Assembly (NCBI GenBank): GCA_002989075.1
Contig: PSQN01000017.1
Location: 310,001 to 374,000, forward strand
Reading direction: 5' to 3'
Origin: Arthonia radiata
Lineage: Eukaryota > Ascomycota > Arthoniomycetes > Arthoniales > Arthoniaceae
Length of the DNA stretch: 64,000 nucleotides
The translations under genes and the position numbers were made by a program. Positions 35,102 through 47,437 of this stretch are shown piece by piece. Below the pieces are notes generated by a model. The model saw nothing but the letters and a program-made list of their open reading frames with translations. It searched no databases and was not told the origin of the DNA. How positions within the stretch are numbered: position 1 is the first letter of the stretch; every line of letters starts with the position of its first letter.

Positions 35102-37259
35102 GGCCCTGCCAAATGGATGGAATCAAAATCCAGGCGCATTTGCGCTGCAGACGAATAATGAGTTCAGCAATAGGGCAAATTTGACACATCCGAGAGATCA
35201 CAGGATACCTCTCGAGCAACCAAAACAAGATTCTTTAGATCAAGATGGGCACGTCCACGATCCAGATGATGGGCAAACGAAACCAACAATTGAACCACTG
35301 GGCATCGACGAGCCAACCCCAGTGACTGAGAAACGTCCACCCTCCCACTCATCAGGACTGCGCGCTCCACATTCCAGCATCTCTCGTCCAGCAGCTGCAG
35401 TCACGCAAGACCAGGAACGTCTGTCTCCAGTCAAGGCAAGAACGCTCAAGGTGTGGAGCACGATCCGCAAGTTTGTACGCTTCGTAGGCCCCGGTTTCAT
35501 GGTGGCAGTGGCCTACATTGATCCAGGTGCGTCCAGCAAGTCTTCGGTGCGAGACTCCAGTGAGGTTGACAGTGTTTCGTAGGCAATTACGCAACGGATG
35601 TGGCCGCTGGAGCATCGTACAGGTTCGAGTTACTTGTCATGATCCTCGTCTCGAACATCATCGCCATCTTCTTGCAAAGTCTTTGTATCAAGCTCGGCTC
35701 CGTGACTGGCCTCAACTTGGCCGAGAACATCAAGGTGCACTGCCCGCCATGGCTCAACTACATCTTGTGGGTTTTTGCGGAGGCGGCGATCATTGCTACT
35801 GATATTGCTGAGGTATGTACATCGCCCATTCAAGCCCAACAAATGCATATAAAAGATAGGGAACATCGTCTCTCAGTGAAAAGGGACGAGATGTCTGCGA
35901 AAGTAGGACTTAGAGCGATATCCGTGTCTCAGCGGAGCACCTCCATAGCCACATACCATGATTGATTAGTATGTTGACGAGCATACAGGTTTTGGGAACA
36001 GCGATCGCGCTCAAGCTCCTTATCAACGTGCCACTCGTGGCTGGATGCGCCATTTCAATTATTGACGTTCTGATCATTCTCATCTTCTACCGTCCTTCAG
36101 GCAGCGTCAGAGGGCTACGTTTCTTTGAGATCTTTGTGATGCTTCTTGTGCTCGGGGTCGTAATCTGTTTCTGCATTGAGCTATCATTGATTGAAGTCCC
36201 AGATATTGGGCGCATCTTCAGAGGATACCTGCCCTCTCACGCACTCATCGAGTCGAAAGGGTAAAACGTCTTCTTGCGCAAACACGCTGGGGAAAACATC
36301 GATCGGGGCCTGACGTATCTTATAGTCTCTACCAAGCTTGCGGCATTCTTGGCGCTACTGTCATGCCACACTCGTTATACCTCGGAAGCGGCATTGTTCA
36401 GCCTAGGCTCAAGGAATACGACCTTCGTCATGGCAACATCACAGATGCATCGATTTCGGTACAGGAGCAACGAACTGGCTCCGCTGCGCGCTCACGCCGC
36501 TCAAAGCAGTCGACAGAAACCAGTCCGACCGTCCTCAGAACAGCGTCTCCTGCACCATCCACGGGCTCGAACGTGAGCACAGCATCTAATCATTCTGTTT
36601 CATCTCGATCCAGGCTCCGAGATGAACCTTACCGCCCTTCACTCGCCGCGATCAAGCACTGCATGTCTTACTCCATCATCGAGCTCGCGGTGTCCCTCGC
36701 GACTTTCGCTCTCTTCGTCAACAGCGCCATCCTCATCGTGGCGGGTGCAACCCTTTACGGTATCCCCGACGCTGGGGACGCCAGTCTCTTCTCCATTCAT
36801 GACCTCTTCAGCCATACACTCGCGCCCTTCGCTGGAACTGTGTTTGCACTGGCGCTACTGCTCTCTGGCACGTCAGCAGGCATCGTCTGCACGATAGCGG
36901 GACAGATGGTATCAGAGGGCCAGCTGGGCTGGAGCGCCAAACCCTGGGTTCGAAGACTAGTCGTCCGGAGCATCTCCATCACTCCAAGCATTATTGTGGC
37001 CGGCGCTGTGGGTGAGTCAGGTGTGAGTGCTGCGCTGGAAGGAACGCAAGTTGCGCTCAGTGTCATCCTGCCCTTCGTCAGTGCGCCATTGGTCTGGTTC
37101 ACGTGTCGGGCGAAGTATATGCAAGCGGGCGGCGAGGGGAGTGAGAGGAAGAACATGAGGAATGGCATGATTACGTGTGCCGTGGCGGTTGTGGTTTGGC
37201 TTGTCATCGTGGTCATGAATGTGGCTGCTCTGGTGTTGGTCGGCTTGGGAAAGGAATGA
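35073..37259 (+). CDS. SMF1: NRAMP divalent-metal transporter (Smf type)
   Basis: Proton-coupled importer of Mn2+/Fe2+ and related ions. Four exons (35073-35526, 35583-35812, 35989-36260, 36326-37259) total 1,890 nt, giving 629 residues; introns are 56, 176, 65 nt. The metal-binding DPGN motif of helix 1 (150-153) is split by the first intron; MPHS of helix 6 (332-335), the fungal form of the family's MPHN, is present in LYQACGILGATVMPHSLYLG. Residues 1-135 are hydrophilic. A Ser-rich cytosolic loop of about 80 residues (roughly 360-430) follows MPHS, as in yeast Smf proteins. About 11 membrane segments are expected. I cannot separate Smf1/Smf2/Smf3 orthology, so the symbol means family only. 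Confidence 0.9.
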
Positions 37260-37561
37260 GGTGCGTCTTTGTACATTGCATGGGGGAGGCAGTTGCGATA
37301 TACTACAGAAACGATTACTGCACGATCGAATCAACGAGCATACTATGTGTGACGATGGTCGTTTGACCTTTCTCAGATTGCCGTGAGCAGTGGCTGATCT
37401 ACGCGATGAAGCCTGTTAACGATGGCGAATACATACGCTGTAATATCAATCTGATCCAGTATTATTGGAGATAGCGCAGTTCTACGACTTATACTGTAGA
37501 AATTCGACTTCACCGCTACTCTATACCTTATCCGTATTACAGAACAATTTCTTTTCTCCCT

Positions 37562-37762
37562 CCCATCTTCTCTCCTCTCCTTCTTCTCTCTCTATCAAGA
37601 GCACTTGAAGTTATTCGGCAGCAGCTGCCACTGTCTTATGACGAAGAACTTCAGCAGACTATTCGAGCGCTTCACATTAACGCTGATATACTCGGTGCAC
37701 AGCTCCCGCCGTACGCAGTAGTACCCAGTCTTCGCAATAACGACGAGGAGCCTCTGTTTTAA
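37562..37762 (+). pseudogene. Possible coding fragment
   Basis: An open frame without an ATG ends at TAA 37762. Its last 40-50 codons look protein-like (LPLSYDEELQQTIRALH, then NADILGAQLPPYAVV). It could be the last exon of a small gene, a truncated gene relic or chance. No partner exon was identified, and I do not recognise the family. Confidence 0.25.
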
Positions 37763-38716
37763 GTACAGACTGTGACTCGCGGTCCCATCAGCTTTCCACT
37801 CTTTGAATGGCTATATCAGTGCGGCGCCGACATGGCATCTATTACAGTTGTCTTCAGCAGTCAAGATCATTCCTGGGGGATTCTATTTCCTAGCCTCTAC
37901 TGGGTGCGCCGCGTACCGAGCACTTACTCTTGCTTCTTTGACTCTCACCTACAAACGCTCGCTAGCTCGACTTGAAAGTGGCAAGTGCGAACCTGTTGAT
38001 TTTCTGCGGGTTGTTCTGCATGTTCAGACTCCTCCGACAACTACACTGCAACACTGTTATGGGCAATGGCTTGTCCACGTCTTCCGCTCTCATATTCATA
38101 CACGGCATCCGACCAGATGTGTAACAAGGCGCACACAGCCATCGTTGTCCACGGTTGTATGGCTTTTGAGCCGCAGTCCGAGGCATACTCTCTAGTGGGG
38201 TGAGTACCGCGCTTCTAGACTTGAGTTCGATTTGGAGGAGTCCAGTATACATTTAGAGCCATAGCCAACATCACGGCCATGAGAGGTACCGTGGGTATCG
38301 CTCTCCGCGGCACCTCGGACACACCGCTTTGACGGGAAGAGTGTGCAGTGATAGTCTGACAACGCCCCGTCAGTCTGACGATCCTGGGTGTTGGCTGATG
38401 GTCAAGAACGGTCCATGCAGCGTGCAGGGCCATAGCTTCAGGCAGCTGAAGCAAGCCGTAGGTCAGGTAAGACACCATCAAACGACGCTTCAGCAGCCAG
38501 AGGACGAGTGACGAGATTCTGAAACTTTAAGAGGACGGGCTAAGGCGCAGAGCTTCCCAAGCAGGCAAGAAGTTGGCAGGATCTCCGGACGGAAGCGGTG
38601 AGCCGTGAAGGCTTCATGTTCAAAACGGCGCTGGACCGCTGCGGGGTACCCAAGGCAAACGGTAAGGATCAATGAAGGCGGGGGGTGGTGGAAGACGGTA
38701 TCAGGACGCGAGACAG

Positions 38717-41413
38717 ACGCGTGCGGCGCTGAACGACAATTAAATCTCGCAACGCTTAACGCGGTAGTCGCGTCTACGGACATGGCACGGAAGACGGATG
38801 GGTGAAGAAGGACGATTTTGGAAGATTTGCGGTTCATTCAGCTCTTCTCAGACGACCGGACCTGAAGCTAATACGTGTGATAAACCTCACAAGGTTGCTG
38901 GCAGCGGCTGCTTGCCAAGCTATCAAATATCGTAAATGAGTGCAGAATGCGGCTCATTCTCGTACTGGACTGACTCCTGAGATAACCTAGGAACACGCTT
39001 TGGGAAGGTTTCCCCGGCGACTCGCGGAAGCCAAGCTCAAAGACGCGTCTAAAGGCGGGATTACACGCTCTTAGCTCAATGGCTTTGCTTGGGGTTGTGG
39101 CGTCATCTGTCTGAGATGTGCCCTCGGATGTGGCCTAGAGGCAGGTACAGCAGCAAAGTGCTTCAGCCGGATGTCTGGCCCAGACTCGTAGGCGTAGGCG
39201 TAGGAGTGCAAGCGACACGCTGAGCAGCCTAAGTGATAAACCGTAATCGGACCCACCCCACACAGTTGGTGATGAATATCCCAGGCTTTGCACGCCTCGT
39301 GTCGGCCCCAACCAAGCCGCCTGGCACACGATCAATGCGAGGTTGAGGGGTTTCCTGGTACCTTTGTACCTTCGTTCCAAATCCGGGAGTGTGTCTAAGC
39401 ACAGCTGCCGGCATCCGGAAGTACACGATTACAGTGAATGTTGAGTCTCGCTAACAGTGCAGCAGTTGCAAGCATGACAAAAAGGTTGAACGACCAGCGG
39501 AAAGATGGCATTAGTTATCTGTGAAGGAGCTTCTGCAGGCTCAGGCGTTACAATCCCTTGCAGCGAAGCGAGTAGTGGCTAGGGTTCAGAATCGACATCG
39601 TGCACCAGCCACCCAATGTCGATCTAAAGCAGCGGAACTTGACTCGATGAACGATATTCTGCCGGCGTAGCGAAATTGGGTAACTCGGTAAATGTCAGAT
39701 CTGGTTGGAAGATGGCTGAAGACATCTGCAACAAGAAGGTAGCAGGCGCATATCGGAGTGCAAGCTCAATAATAACATCCCAGCGTATCGAAATATAACC
39801 AAGACAATGGCACTGGAAAGTGGGCTGAATAAGCGAAAAGTAGACAAATGGGGCTGAAGGCCAGACCGATTGCAAATTTGAGATGCAGGGTTGATAAGCT
39901 TGTTTGAACGGATCAGGGCAGAAGTTGGCTCTGTCGCGTGCGTAAGTGTGAAGCTCACAACGCGAGAAGACGCGTTTCCTCGCAAAGCTTCGAGATTTCA
40001 GTGGAGCGAGGAGCAGGAGTAGCTTTCCAGGCGGAGATGCGGCGGCTCAGCAATTGGGTCTGAGGGCGCGAAGGAGGTCGGAGTTTAGCAAGCGCGCTGC
40101 AAGATGACAAGGGCCACGGCCACTATCGTTTGGCTAAGGGCTGTGGTCGTCCTACGATACAGGAACCAGTCAATGCCGATTTGATTGTCGTGCCGTGTGA
40201 GGGGGCCATCTCATGCAAGGCGCACCTTCATGACACACGTACGGTGAAAGCGTGGAGCATGGCAAGAGCAAACTGATTAATATGAACAGGCACAAGGCAA
40301 GGACTGTGTAGTGGTCAATACTATGGTTGATGAGCCTGTCATTATGTCTGCAAGCTGAAGGGTCGGCGGGGCTCGACTGCACGGTGCAGACCCTGAGAGA
40401 GCAGTCCAGTCGGCGCGGCGTAGCCTGTCCTACCAATGGGACTACTTTGGCCGGGCAGTTCTCGAAGATGACTAGCTAAAACCGATTAGCCCAGCAGCAG
40501 TTTCCAAGTTGAACACTCCTACCGTTCTACGCTCCATCTCTTCTCCCTTCTTGCATTTGCAGTCCCCTCGTTCTTATCCTCGAGCCTCTAGACCTGGAGA
40601 GCTTGTCGAGACGAACACTTCTCAACCGCGGAGTAGTAGCTCACGTCCTCTGTTGACGATTGGCTCCCTTTCACGCCAGTACCATGTCCTGGGGTGCTCT
40701 CATTGAAGACGTCTGTACCTGAACTCTTCAGTGACATCCACGGGCTCAGACGGTCATCTTACCTCCTTTACGTCCATCACTGGCACGAAACTTAGCCAGC
40801 ATATCCTCACTCCTTACAACTCGGTCCTTCTTCAGCCTCGTCAAGTCTTGCGTTGAGCGTGAGAACCCTTCCTGTACCAGCTGTTTCCCCGGCGATAGTG
40901 CAAGTTTTCATCGTGCTGAACTGCTCTCTCATATGTAAGTTGCTCCAATTTTGACGCCCTCGGCTGTTGGACTTTCGAAGGCTCTTCCCCCGTCCCATCA
41001 CCAGCTTTCCCGTCCCCACAAAGCGAACATCGTCGTCAGCAGCTGCAACACAGTATCCGAGGCAATCATCAGTCTTGATTCACTGCATTTGATGACCGTC
41101 GTCATGAAGCTATCTCTGTTTCCGATGACGTCGATTCCGCGCCCCTGAGAGACCCTTTCTTCACGCGTACTCCGGCCTTCATCAGGAACACCTTCACCAC
41201 TTCACTAAAGAGATGCCCATATCGATTGAGTTGCGAACGACACGGCCAGAGAGTCGCTTCATTTCTGCACAGTAGATCAAGCGATTCCTGAGCCTGCAAA
41301 TTCAGAATTCAAGATCCCGACATTCCCAAAACTTTCTTCTTCTTCATTGGAATGGAGCCCCTTTTGCACGCTTCTTTCATCCCATCTCAATGACCCACCG
41401 CGTCTACACGCGT
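38717..41413. promoter_or_regulatory. Scattered MluI-box (ACGCGT) motifs upstream of the cyclin gene
   Basis: ACGCGT occurs at 38717, 39043, 39970, 41163 and 41408, and a CACGAAA (SCB core) at 40784. In yeasts these are sites for the MBF and SBF factors that drive G1/S transcription, including G1 cyclins. A six-base motif is expected roughly once in this distance by chance, so five is a moderate excess. The link to the cyclin gene is inference. Confidence 0.35.
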
Positions 41414-41600
41414 TTGCCGACTGCCCGACAAAGTCAGCTAATCAGACCCCATCTCCAGCGCGTCTCCCCAACGCACCCCCAGAGCTAGCAAAAGGACTCA
41501 GTTCCTTGCGTAGTATCCACCAAATTCCGGCGCTCAGTCTGGACACGTTAGCTCGTGTATCCAGCTCGATCCATTGCACTGGCAAGGGATCTGCTCCCAG

Positions 41601-41662
41601 GTATGTGCAATCTCATTAGCTCTTTGCAGATCCGCAGCTACTTCACATACTGATATATTCAG
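41601..41662 (+). other. Probable 5'-UTR intron of the cyclin gene
   Basis: GTATGT donor, an ACTGAT branch-like site and a TTCAG acceptor define a 62-nt intron about 250 bp before the cyclin ATG. The size and signals match coding introns elsewhere in the window. Confidence 0.45.
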
Positions 41663-41911
41663 AACAGCTCGGAACCCTATCAATCTTCTCCTTTCCAAAA
41701 TCTTACGACCATACACCGACTATTTTCAATCTTTTCGGTCTTCTACGCTCTTTAGCATAATAATCCATACGACACCGTAATAACAACCTCGAGCCTCCAC
41801 ACAGTCTCGAAATCCTCATCTACCCACATCAAATACAAGCCACCCGCCGGCGTCATTCTCGAGTCGATCATACCTATCCATACCTTGCCCTGAGATCTGC
41901 TGTCCCCTGCA

Positions 41912-43156
41912 ATGGCATACAGACAGCAATATGGGCATTGCCCCTCATACTTCGTCGAGCCCGACCATGCCTGGGATGGTCTCTTCGCGCAACGACAGGC
42001 AGAGAGACAGAAACAGCGGTCAACTGCACGCCAGCGGCAGCGGGAAATAGCAATCGAGCTCTCCAATATCACCTCAGATGAGTACCAAGACGATATCCTC
42101 GACCACATGGAAGCAATGGAGCACGACACACTTCCTGACAAAAGCTTTATCGACATGCAGACGGAGATTCAGTGGACCATGCGGCCGTATTTGATGGATT
42201 TCCTCATCGAAGCCCACGCCTCCTTCTCGCTGCTTCCAGAGACGCTTTATCTGGCTGTGAACATCCTTGACCGGTACTGTTCCCGCAGAGTCGTCTACAA
42301 GCGGCATTATCAGCTCGTGGGCTGTGCGGCCTTACTCATCGCCGCCAAATATGGGGATCGCAAGGACCGCGTCCCTACAGTGAAGGAGCTGAAGTCCATG
42401 TGTTGCTCTGTTTATGAGGAAGAGATGTTCACTCAAATGGAGTGGCACGTGCTGGTCACTCTGGACTGGACCATCGGCCACCCAACAGTTGACGGATTCC
42501 TTCAGATCCTGCTCTCGGAAGAGGCAGTGGACGTTCAGGTCGAGCATATGACAAGCTACATCTGCGAGATTGCCCTCTACTCCCGCGACTTCGTATCTAC
42601 ACCGCCGTCTGCTCTATCCAGAGCTGGCCTTGCGCTCGCTCGCTGCATCCTCTCCAAGCAGGTCGACAACGGTAACTACTGGTCCGGCGATTACGAATAT
42701 CCAATCTTCCTCGACCTCTACCGCAAAGCACGGGAGCCATCAAGAGTGCTGGCCTCCAAGTACTCCTCCCCACAAACGTCGTCAGTGGCGCAGATTCTCG
42801 ACCTGTTCGTGATGCAGCAAGACCGTGACGAGCGTGCTAACGCTCCTGCGACGCCACCAATTGGTGTTCTTGCGGACACTCAGCCCAGGGTTCCGTCTTT
42901 GGTCATGCCCGTCACGCCTCAGAAGGGCGGCCCAAGCCCAGTATCTGCTCACGGCTACATGACTCCGCCCATCACCCCAGACGGCCCTCAATCTGCTCAA
43001 CAGCAGGCGGCCAAGAACGACGTTCAGTTGTGGATTCCTCAGTCTGCATACACTCCTCCACCAAGCGAGCAGCAGACCCAGTATCTGTCTTGCCGGCCCG
43101 GAATGCAGCAACAGTACTCGATTCACGCCAGTGGACCTAGATACTATGGCTATTAG
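41912..43156 (+). CDS. G1/S cyclin (Cln/Puc1 type)
   Basis: Regulatory subunit for the Cdc28/Cdk1 kinase at Start. The single exon encodes 414 residues. The cyclin box spans about 60-190, with MRPYLMDFLIEAH at 90-102 corresponding to the MRAIL segment, then LYLAVNILDRYCSRR and LVGCAALLIAAKY. The second cyclin fold (about 190-320) contains LDWTIGHPTVDGFLQ. The last 100 residues are rich in Pro, Ser, Thr and Gln with TP sites (MPVTPQKG, YMTPPITPDG), as expected for a phosphodegron-controlled unstable cyclin. The first ATG follows a long leader with a probable intron. The best guess is the single filamentous-fungal G1 cyclin (CLN-1-like); B-type cyclin is less likely given sequence and length. 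Confidence 0.88.
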   Translation: MAYRQQYGHCPSYFVEPDHAWDGLFAQRQAERQKQRSTARQRQREIAIELSNITSDEYQDDILDHMEAMEHDTLPDKSFIDMQTEIQWTMRPYLMDFLIEAHASFSLLPETLYLAVNILDRYCSRRVVYKRHYQLVGCAALLIAAKYGDRKDRVPTVKELKSMCCSVYEEEMFTQMEWHVLVTLDWTIGHPTVDGFLQILLSEEAVDVQVEHMTSYICEIALYSRDFVSTPPSALSRAGLALARCILSKQVDNGNYWSGDYEYPIFLDLYRKAREPSRVLASKYSSPQTSSVAQILDLFVMQQDRDERANAPATPPIGVLADTQPRVPSLVMPVTPQKGGPSPVSAHGYMTPPITPDGPQSAQQQAAKNDVQLWIPQSAYTPPPSEQQTQYLSCRPGMQQQYSIHASGPRYYGY

Positions 43157-44040
43157 GGTGAGGAAAGACCCCCTTGCGCTCCGCAAATGTGAGCGCCTGT
43201 AACAACCAGCATCTGTATGATTTGATCCACCAAAACTGTGATAGCGTTCAGCGATTTGTTTTCAATCAAAACCCACAGCATAATCATCGACCTCAGCAGC
43301 ATCAATTGCATGATGGTGCAAGGTCAATACCCTCTCGAACACTAATTCAGCATCCGGCAGTATGGAAGGTGGCGCTCATGGAGGCTGGAGAGAGGAAGGA
43401 GAAAGCGAGCACCGAGGAAGAAACGAAGACATTCAATCACTGATCTCATTTCCTTGGCTAGTCGGAGTGGGAAACGAGTGCCAACAAATTACATACTGTG
43501 GTTATATCTCGAAAAACGTGAGGAGTACCCAGGAATGGTCTCTGTCACAGCAGACGCCTCACTTGTCTCTGCGTTGAAACTTGGGGCTCGAAAAGCGAAG
43601 GCCCCAGGTGGTGGCATGTTTTTTTAGAAGATACCCATTGCATCGTAGATCTCTGCTGAAGATACCCGAATGCAATTTGTAATCTATCAAGCTCTCTCCC
43701 TGTTCCTCTACTTGCTGTCCACCAGCATTTGGGCGTATTACGTTCTTCGTTGATCTCATGATCGAATGTGTTTGTAGGTGAAGGTCCGTGCACAAAGGGT
43801 CTTGATATACGCCACTGCCGCCGCGGGAAGCATTGCCTTTCTGTCCATTTCGAAATTGCCCGCCAAAACTCCCCACACCCATCCACAGACTGGCCGCAGG
43901 CGTCACGGAGGAGCCAGCTTGACATCGCTTCGTCTTGAGCATGTTGGCGACCAGGTAGGCCCACGACACAGCGCACTTGCGCTCCTCGACCTGTCCATGA
44001 TAGCACCCGCCGCAGCCAAGGCGCCCACCACTTCTTCAAC
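43157..44040. other. Intergenic region (884 bp)
   Basis: It holds the 3' end of the cyclin gene and the promoter and leader of the ABC transporter gene, including a small upstream frame at 43997-44044. Nothing else is supported. Confidence 0.5.
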
Positions 44041-44044
44041 ATGA
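43997..44044 (+). promoter_or_regulatory. Small uORF overlapping the ABC transporter start (ATGA)
   Basis: A 15-codon frame begins at ATG 43997 and its TGA stop overlaps the transporter ATG at 44041 in an ATGA arrangement. Such overlaps can allow termination-reinitiation. It matters only if transcripts begin upstream of 43997, which is not known. Confidence 0.3.
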
Positions 44045-47000
44045 GGCGATCATGGGCACTGCCGTTGCTCTTAGCGAGCCTAGCAGCCTCCATTCATTTC
44101 TCCGCTTACGATAATGGGTGGACGCCGAACCTCTTGCCCCGAGACATCTCCATCTTCGACGACAGACCAGACGGATGCCCCCCATGCCCCTCATGCTTCA
44201 ACTGCAACCTCGAAGACTCCCCATGCATGCAATTCGGCAATTGCACGTCCACCTCCGGTCTCTGCAAGTGTCCGCCTGGCTTTGGCGACCAGGATTGCTC
44301 GAAACCGCTTTGCGGCTCGTTAGCAGATGGTGAGGACAGGCCATTCAACGATAAGAAGAGGAATCCGGACGATAACGGGAAGAGCTTGGCCTGCGACTGT
44401 CCGGATGGATGGGAGGGTATTAATTGTAATGTCTGTACGAGCAACCAGGCATGCGGCCCGCTGAAGCCGGACGGCGCGGAGGATGAGGACATGGTGTGTT
44501 ACAAGCAGGGGATGGTGCAGAAAGAGAATCACCAGATGTGCGACGTTACGAATAAGCAGATTGTGGAGAGTCTGGATCCGAAGAAAGCGCAGGTTACATT
44601 CTCGTGTAATGCGGTGCAGCAGACGTGCAATTTCCAGTGTGAGCATTTTCCTGCCGAAGCGTGAGTGAGATTGGCACTGACAGTCTGTAGTCTGGATCGG
44701 CGGCGAAGAATCATTCTATTGCGGTTTGGACACATGCAACTACAAGTTCGAGGCGCAAGAGACGAAGAACATCACGGAGTATCGCTGCCAGAACATCCAG
44801 TGCCGGTGCGTGAAAGGGCGGCAGCTCTGCGGTGAGGGTGGTGGCGTGGATCTCTCAGATTTCTTGAGCGAGGAGATCAAAGGCCCCGGCGCCTTCAGAG
44901 AGGAGCACATGGGTCCGGGTCTGTCAGCCAGCGTCTTTACCGAGCCTGCAATGGATGACATGATCTCGACGATCTTCGGAGACAAGAGCATATCGCTTAG
45001 CTGCGAGTCTGGAGAGTGTTTGTACAAGCTGGATGTGCCCGGCTTCGAAAAGCCCGTCAAAAAGATCAACACCCCGTTGGTTGCGGGCGCGATTGCAGGA
45101 TCGTCGATCTTCATCGTCGCCTGTGTGCTGCTGGTCTGGTGGCTTACGAGACGGAACAACCGGCGACGATACGCTGCCATCAGTATTCGAGCTGAGGACG
45201 ACAGGGATGATATGCTAATGGCGGATCACCGACCTGCTTCCTTGCACTTTGACAATGTCTCATACGCTGTCAATGGCAGGCAGATTCTGAACGGCGTGCA
45301 AGGTGCAGTGCGACCAGGAGAGCTCATGGCCATTATGGGCGCTTCTGGTGCTGGAAAGACGACGTTTCTGGACATTCTCGCACGTAAAAACAAAAAGGGA
45401 AACAGCACTGGCGAGTTCTACGTCAATGGCGAGACAATATCAGACGCGGATTTCCGCAGTGTCATCGGCTTTGTGGATCAAGATGACATTATGCTACCAA
45501 CGCTGACAGTTCACGAGACGATCTTAGACAGCGCTATGCTGCGGCTGCCATCTGATATGCCCATCGCTGCAAAGGAACGACGGGTTGACGATGTCGAGAG
45601 GCAACTTGGCATCCACCACATTCGGGATTCGATCATCGGCTCAGAAGAAACAAGAGGAATCTCTGGCGGCGAAAAACGGCGTGTAGGCATTGCATGCGAG
45701 CTGATTACAAGTCCTTCAATCCTCTTCCTTGACGAGCCAACGTCAGGCCTGGACTCATACAACGCTTACAACGTCATTGAGTGCCTGGTCAACCTTGTCA
45801 AGACATATCACCGGACCGTGGTCTTTACGATACATCAGCCACGCTCGAACATTGTTGCCCTCTTCGATCAGCTCGTCCTCCTTGCACAAGGTCGCACTGT
45901 CTACTCTGGGCCCTTCTCGAGCTGCCAGTCCTACTTCGACAGTATCGGCTACGCTTGTCCTCCTGGCTTCAATATTGCCGATTACCTCGTCGACCTTACC
46001 ATGCATGCTGGTGCTCAAAGCTCACCTATGGACGACGTGATTGCTGCTGAATCTGGAGACCCGACCACGCGCTCGTCATCTCTCCTTGCCGTCAAATCCA
46101 TCACCAGCAAATCTAACCTCAAGGCTGAGTATTCTGATGTGGGCTCTGACGACGAAGACGACGACGACCGCGAACGGCATCATTCCAATATTACCACACC
46201 CCGTCTCTCGCGCGATTCTGCCCGCCGCTCAGCGGAAGCTAACCGCCGCGTATCGATCGCAGACCAACAAGCCCGCGAGCTCTTCACCCGCAAGAAGCCA
46301 AAACGCCAGACTCCCGGCACACCCACAAACTTCGGCGAAGAGGGTCAGCTTCTGCTCTCCGACCTCTCCCAAGACGACCCCTTACCAAACGTTGAAACCC
46401 CTCAAAAGGCTACGCGTTCCTCGTCTGACCTCGACAATCTCGTCTCTTCCTACTATACCTCCGACGTCGCAGTATCAGTGGCCGACGACATCCGCGCCTC
46501 CGTGTCCGCAGCGAAAAATGCAAACGGCCCGCAAAACACCAATGGTAATGCCAACGGTAGCGCGCCCGGCGCATTACCCAAAGTCAAAGGCTACAAAAAG
46601 GTCGGCATCCCCGGCCAATTCGCCATTCTCGCTCTGCGCACGTGGCGCAACCTCTACCGCAACCCCATGCTCATGCTCACGCACTACGCCATCGCCATCC
46701 TGCTCGCCGTCTTCCTCGGCTTCCTCTTCTTCGGCCTGACGGACAACATCCCCGGCTTCCAAAACCGGCTCGGCCTCTTCTTCTTCGTCCTCGCCCTCTT
46801 CGGCTTCAGCACCCTCACCTCCCTCACCGTCTTCGCCGCCGAGCGCATGCTCTTCGTCCGCGAGCGCGCAAAGGGGTACTACCACCCCATCTCCTACTTC
46901 GCCGCCAAGGTCATCTTCGACATCCTCCCATTACGCTTGATCCCGCCTCTCATCCTCGGCGGCATCGTCTACCCGATGACCGGCCTCGTTCCCAGCTGGA

Positions 47001-47437
47001 GCCAGTTCAGCACCTTCCTCGCCTTCCTCATCCTCTTCAACTTCGCGGCCGCCGCTATCTGCCTCTTCCTTGGCATTCTCCTTCGGAATGCAGGCGTGGC
47101 CAACCTCATCGGCAGTCTCACCATGCTGTTCAGCTTGCTCTTCGCAGGGTTCCTACTGAACAAGGAGTCCATCCCGGCGGCGGTGCTGTGGCTGCAAAGG
47201 CTGAGTATCTTTCACTATGGCTTTGAGGGGCTGATTGTGAACGAGGTGTTGCATTTGCGGCTGGTGGATAAGAAGTACGGCTTGGATATTGAGGTGCCGG
47301 GCGCGGTGATACTGACGACGTTTGGGTTCAATACGAAGGGGTTGCCGGGGGATTTGGTGGGGTTGGCGGTTGTGACGGGGGTGGCGTTGATGGCGGGGTA
47401 CGTTTGTATGCATATCTTGCTTGTGGAGAGGCGGTAG
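44041..47437 (+). CDS. ADP1: ABCG transporter of the Adp1 type
   Basis: ATP-driven membrane transporter with an extracytosolic EGF-like head; the substrate is unknown. Two exons (44041-44638, 44691-47437) with a 52-nt intron give 1,114 residues. An N-terminal signal peptide (about 1-20) precedes a Cys-rich region ([36 protein letters not shown]) of EGF-like modules. A membrane segment at about 329-352 leads into the nucleotide-binding domain: Walker [10 protein letters not shown] near 416, signature ISGGEKRR near 523, Walker [13 protein letters not shown] near 543. A charged linker follows, then a C-terminal membrane domain of about six helices. The junction [15 protein letters not shown] fits the family. 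Yeast Adp1 has the same layout and is about 1,050 residues. Confidence 0.9.

Larger units (their letters stand above)
37260..41600. other. Long region without a convincing gene (4.3 kb)
   Basis: Composition is GC-normal and not RIP-like, yet no frame here shows convincing coding character apart from a short stretch at 37562-37762. The segment from about 40,500 to 41,600 is pyrimidine-rich and is probably promoter and long 5' leader of the cyclin gene. No tRNA, rRNA or transposon was recognised. A non-coding RNA gene cannot be excluded. Confidence 0.5.

Noticed and set aside
37772-38252. Overlapping frames of 67-130 residues after the coding-like fragment at 37.6 kb
   Set aside because: They overlap on both strands, lack domains and do not join to the preceding fragment in an obvious way.
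46041-46739. 232-residue second plus-strand frame within the ABC transporter
   Set aside because: It lies out of frame inside a clearly conserved ABC transporter and shows low-complexity Ser/Pro/Arg composition.
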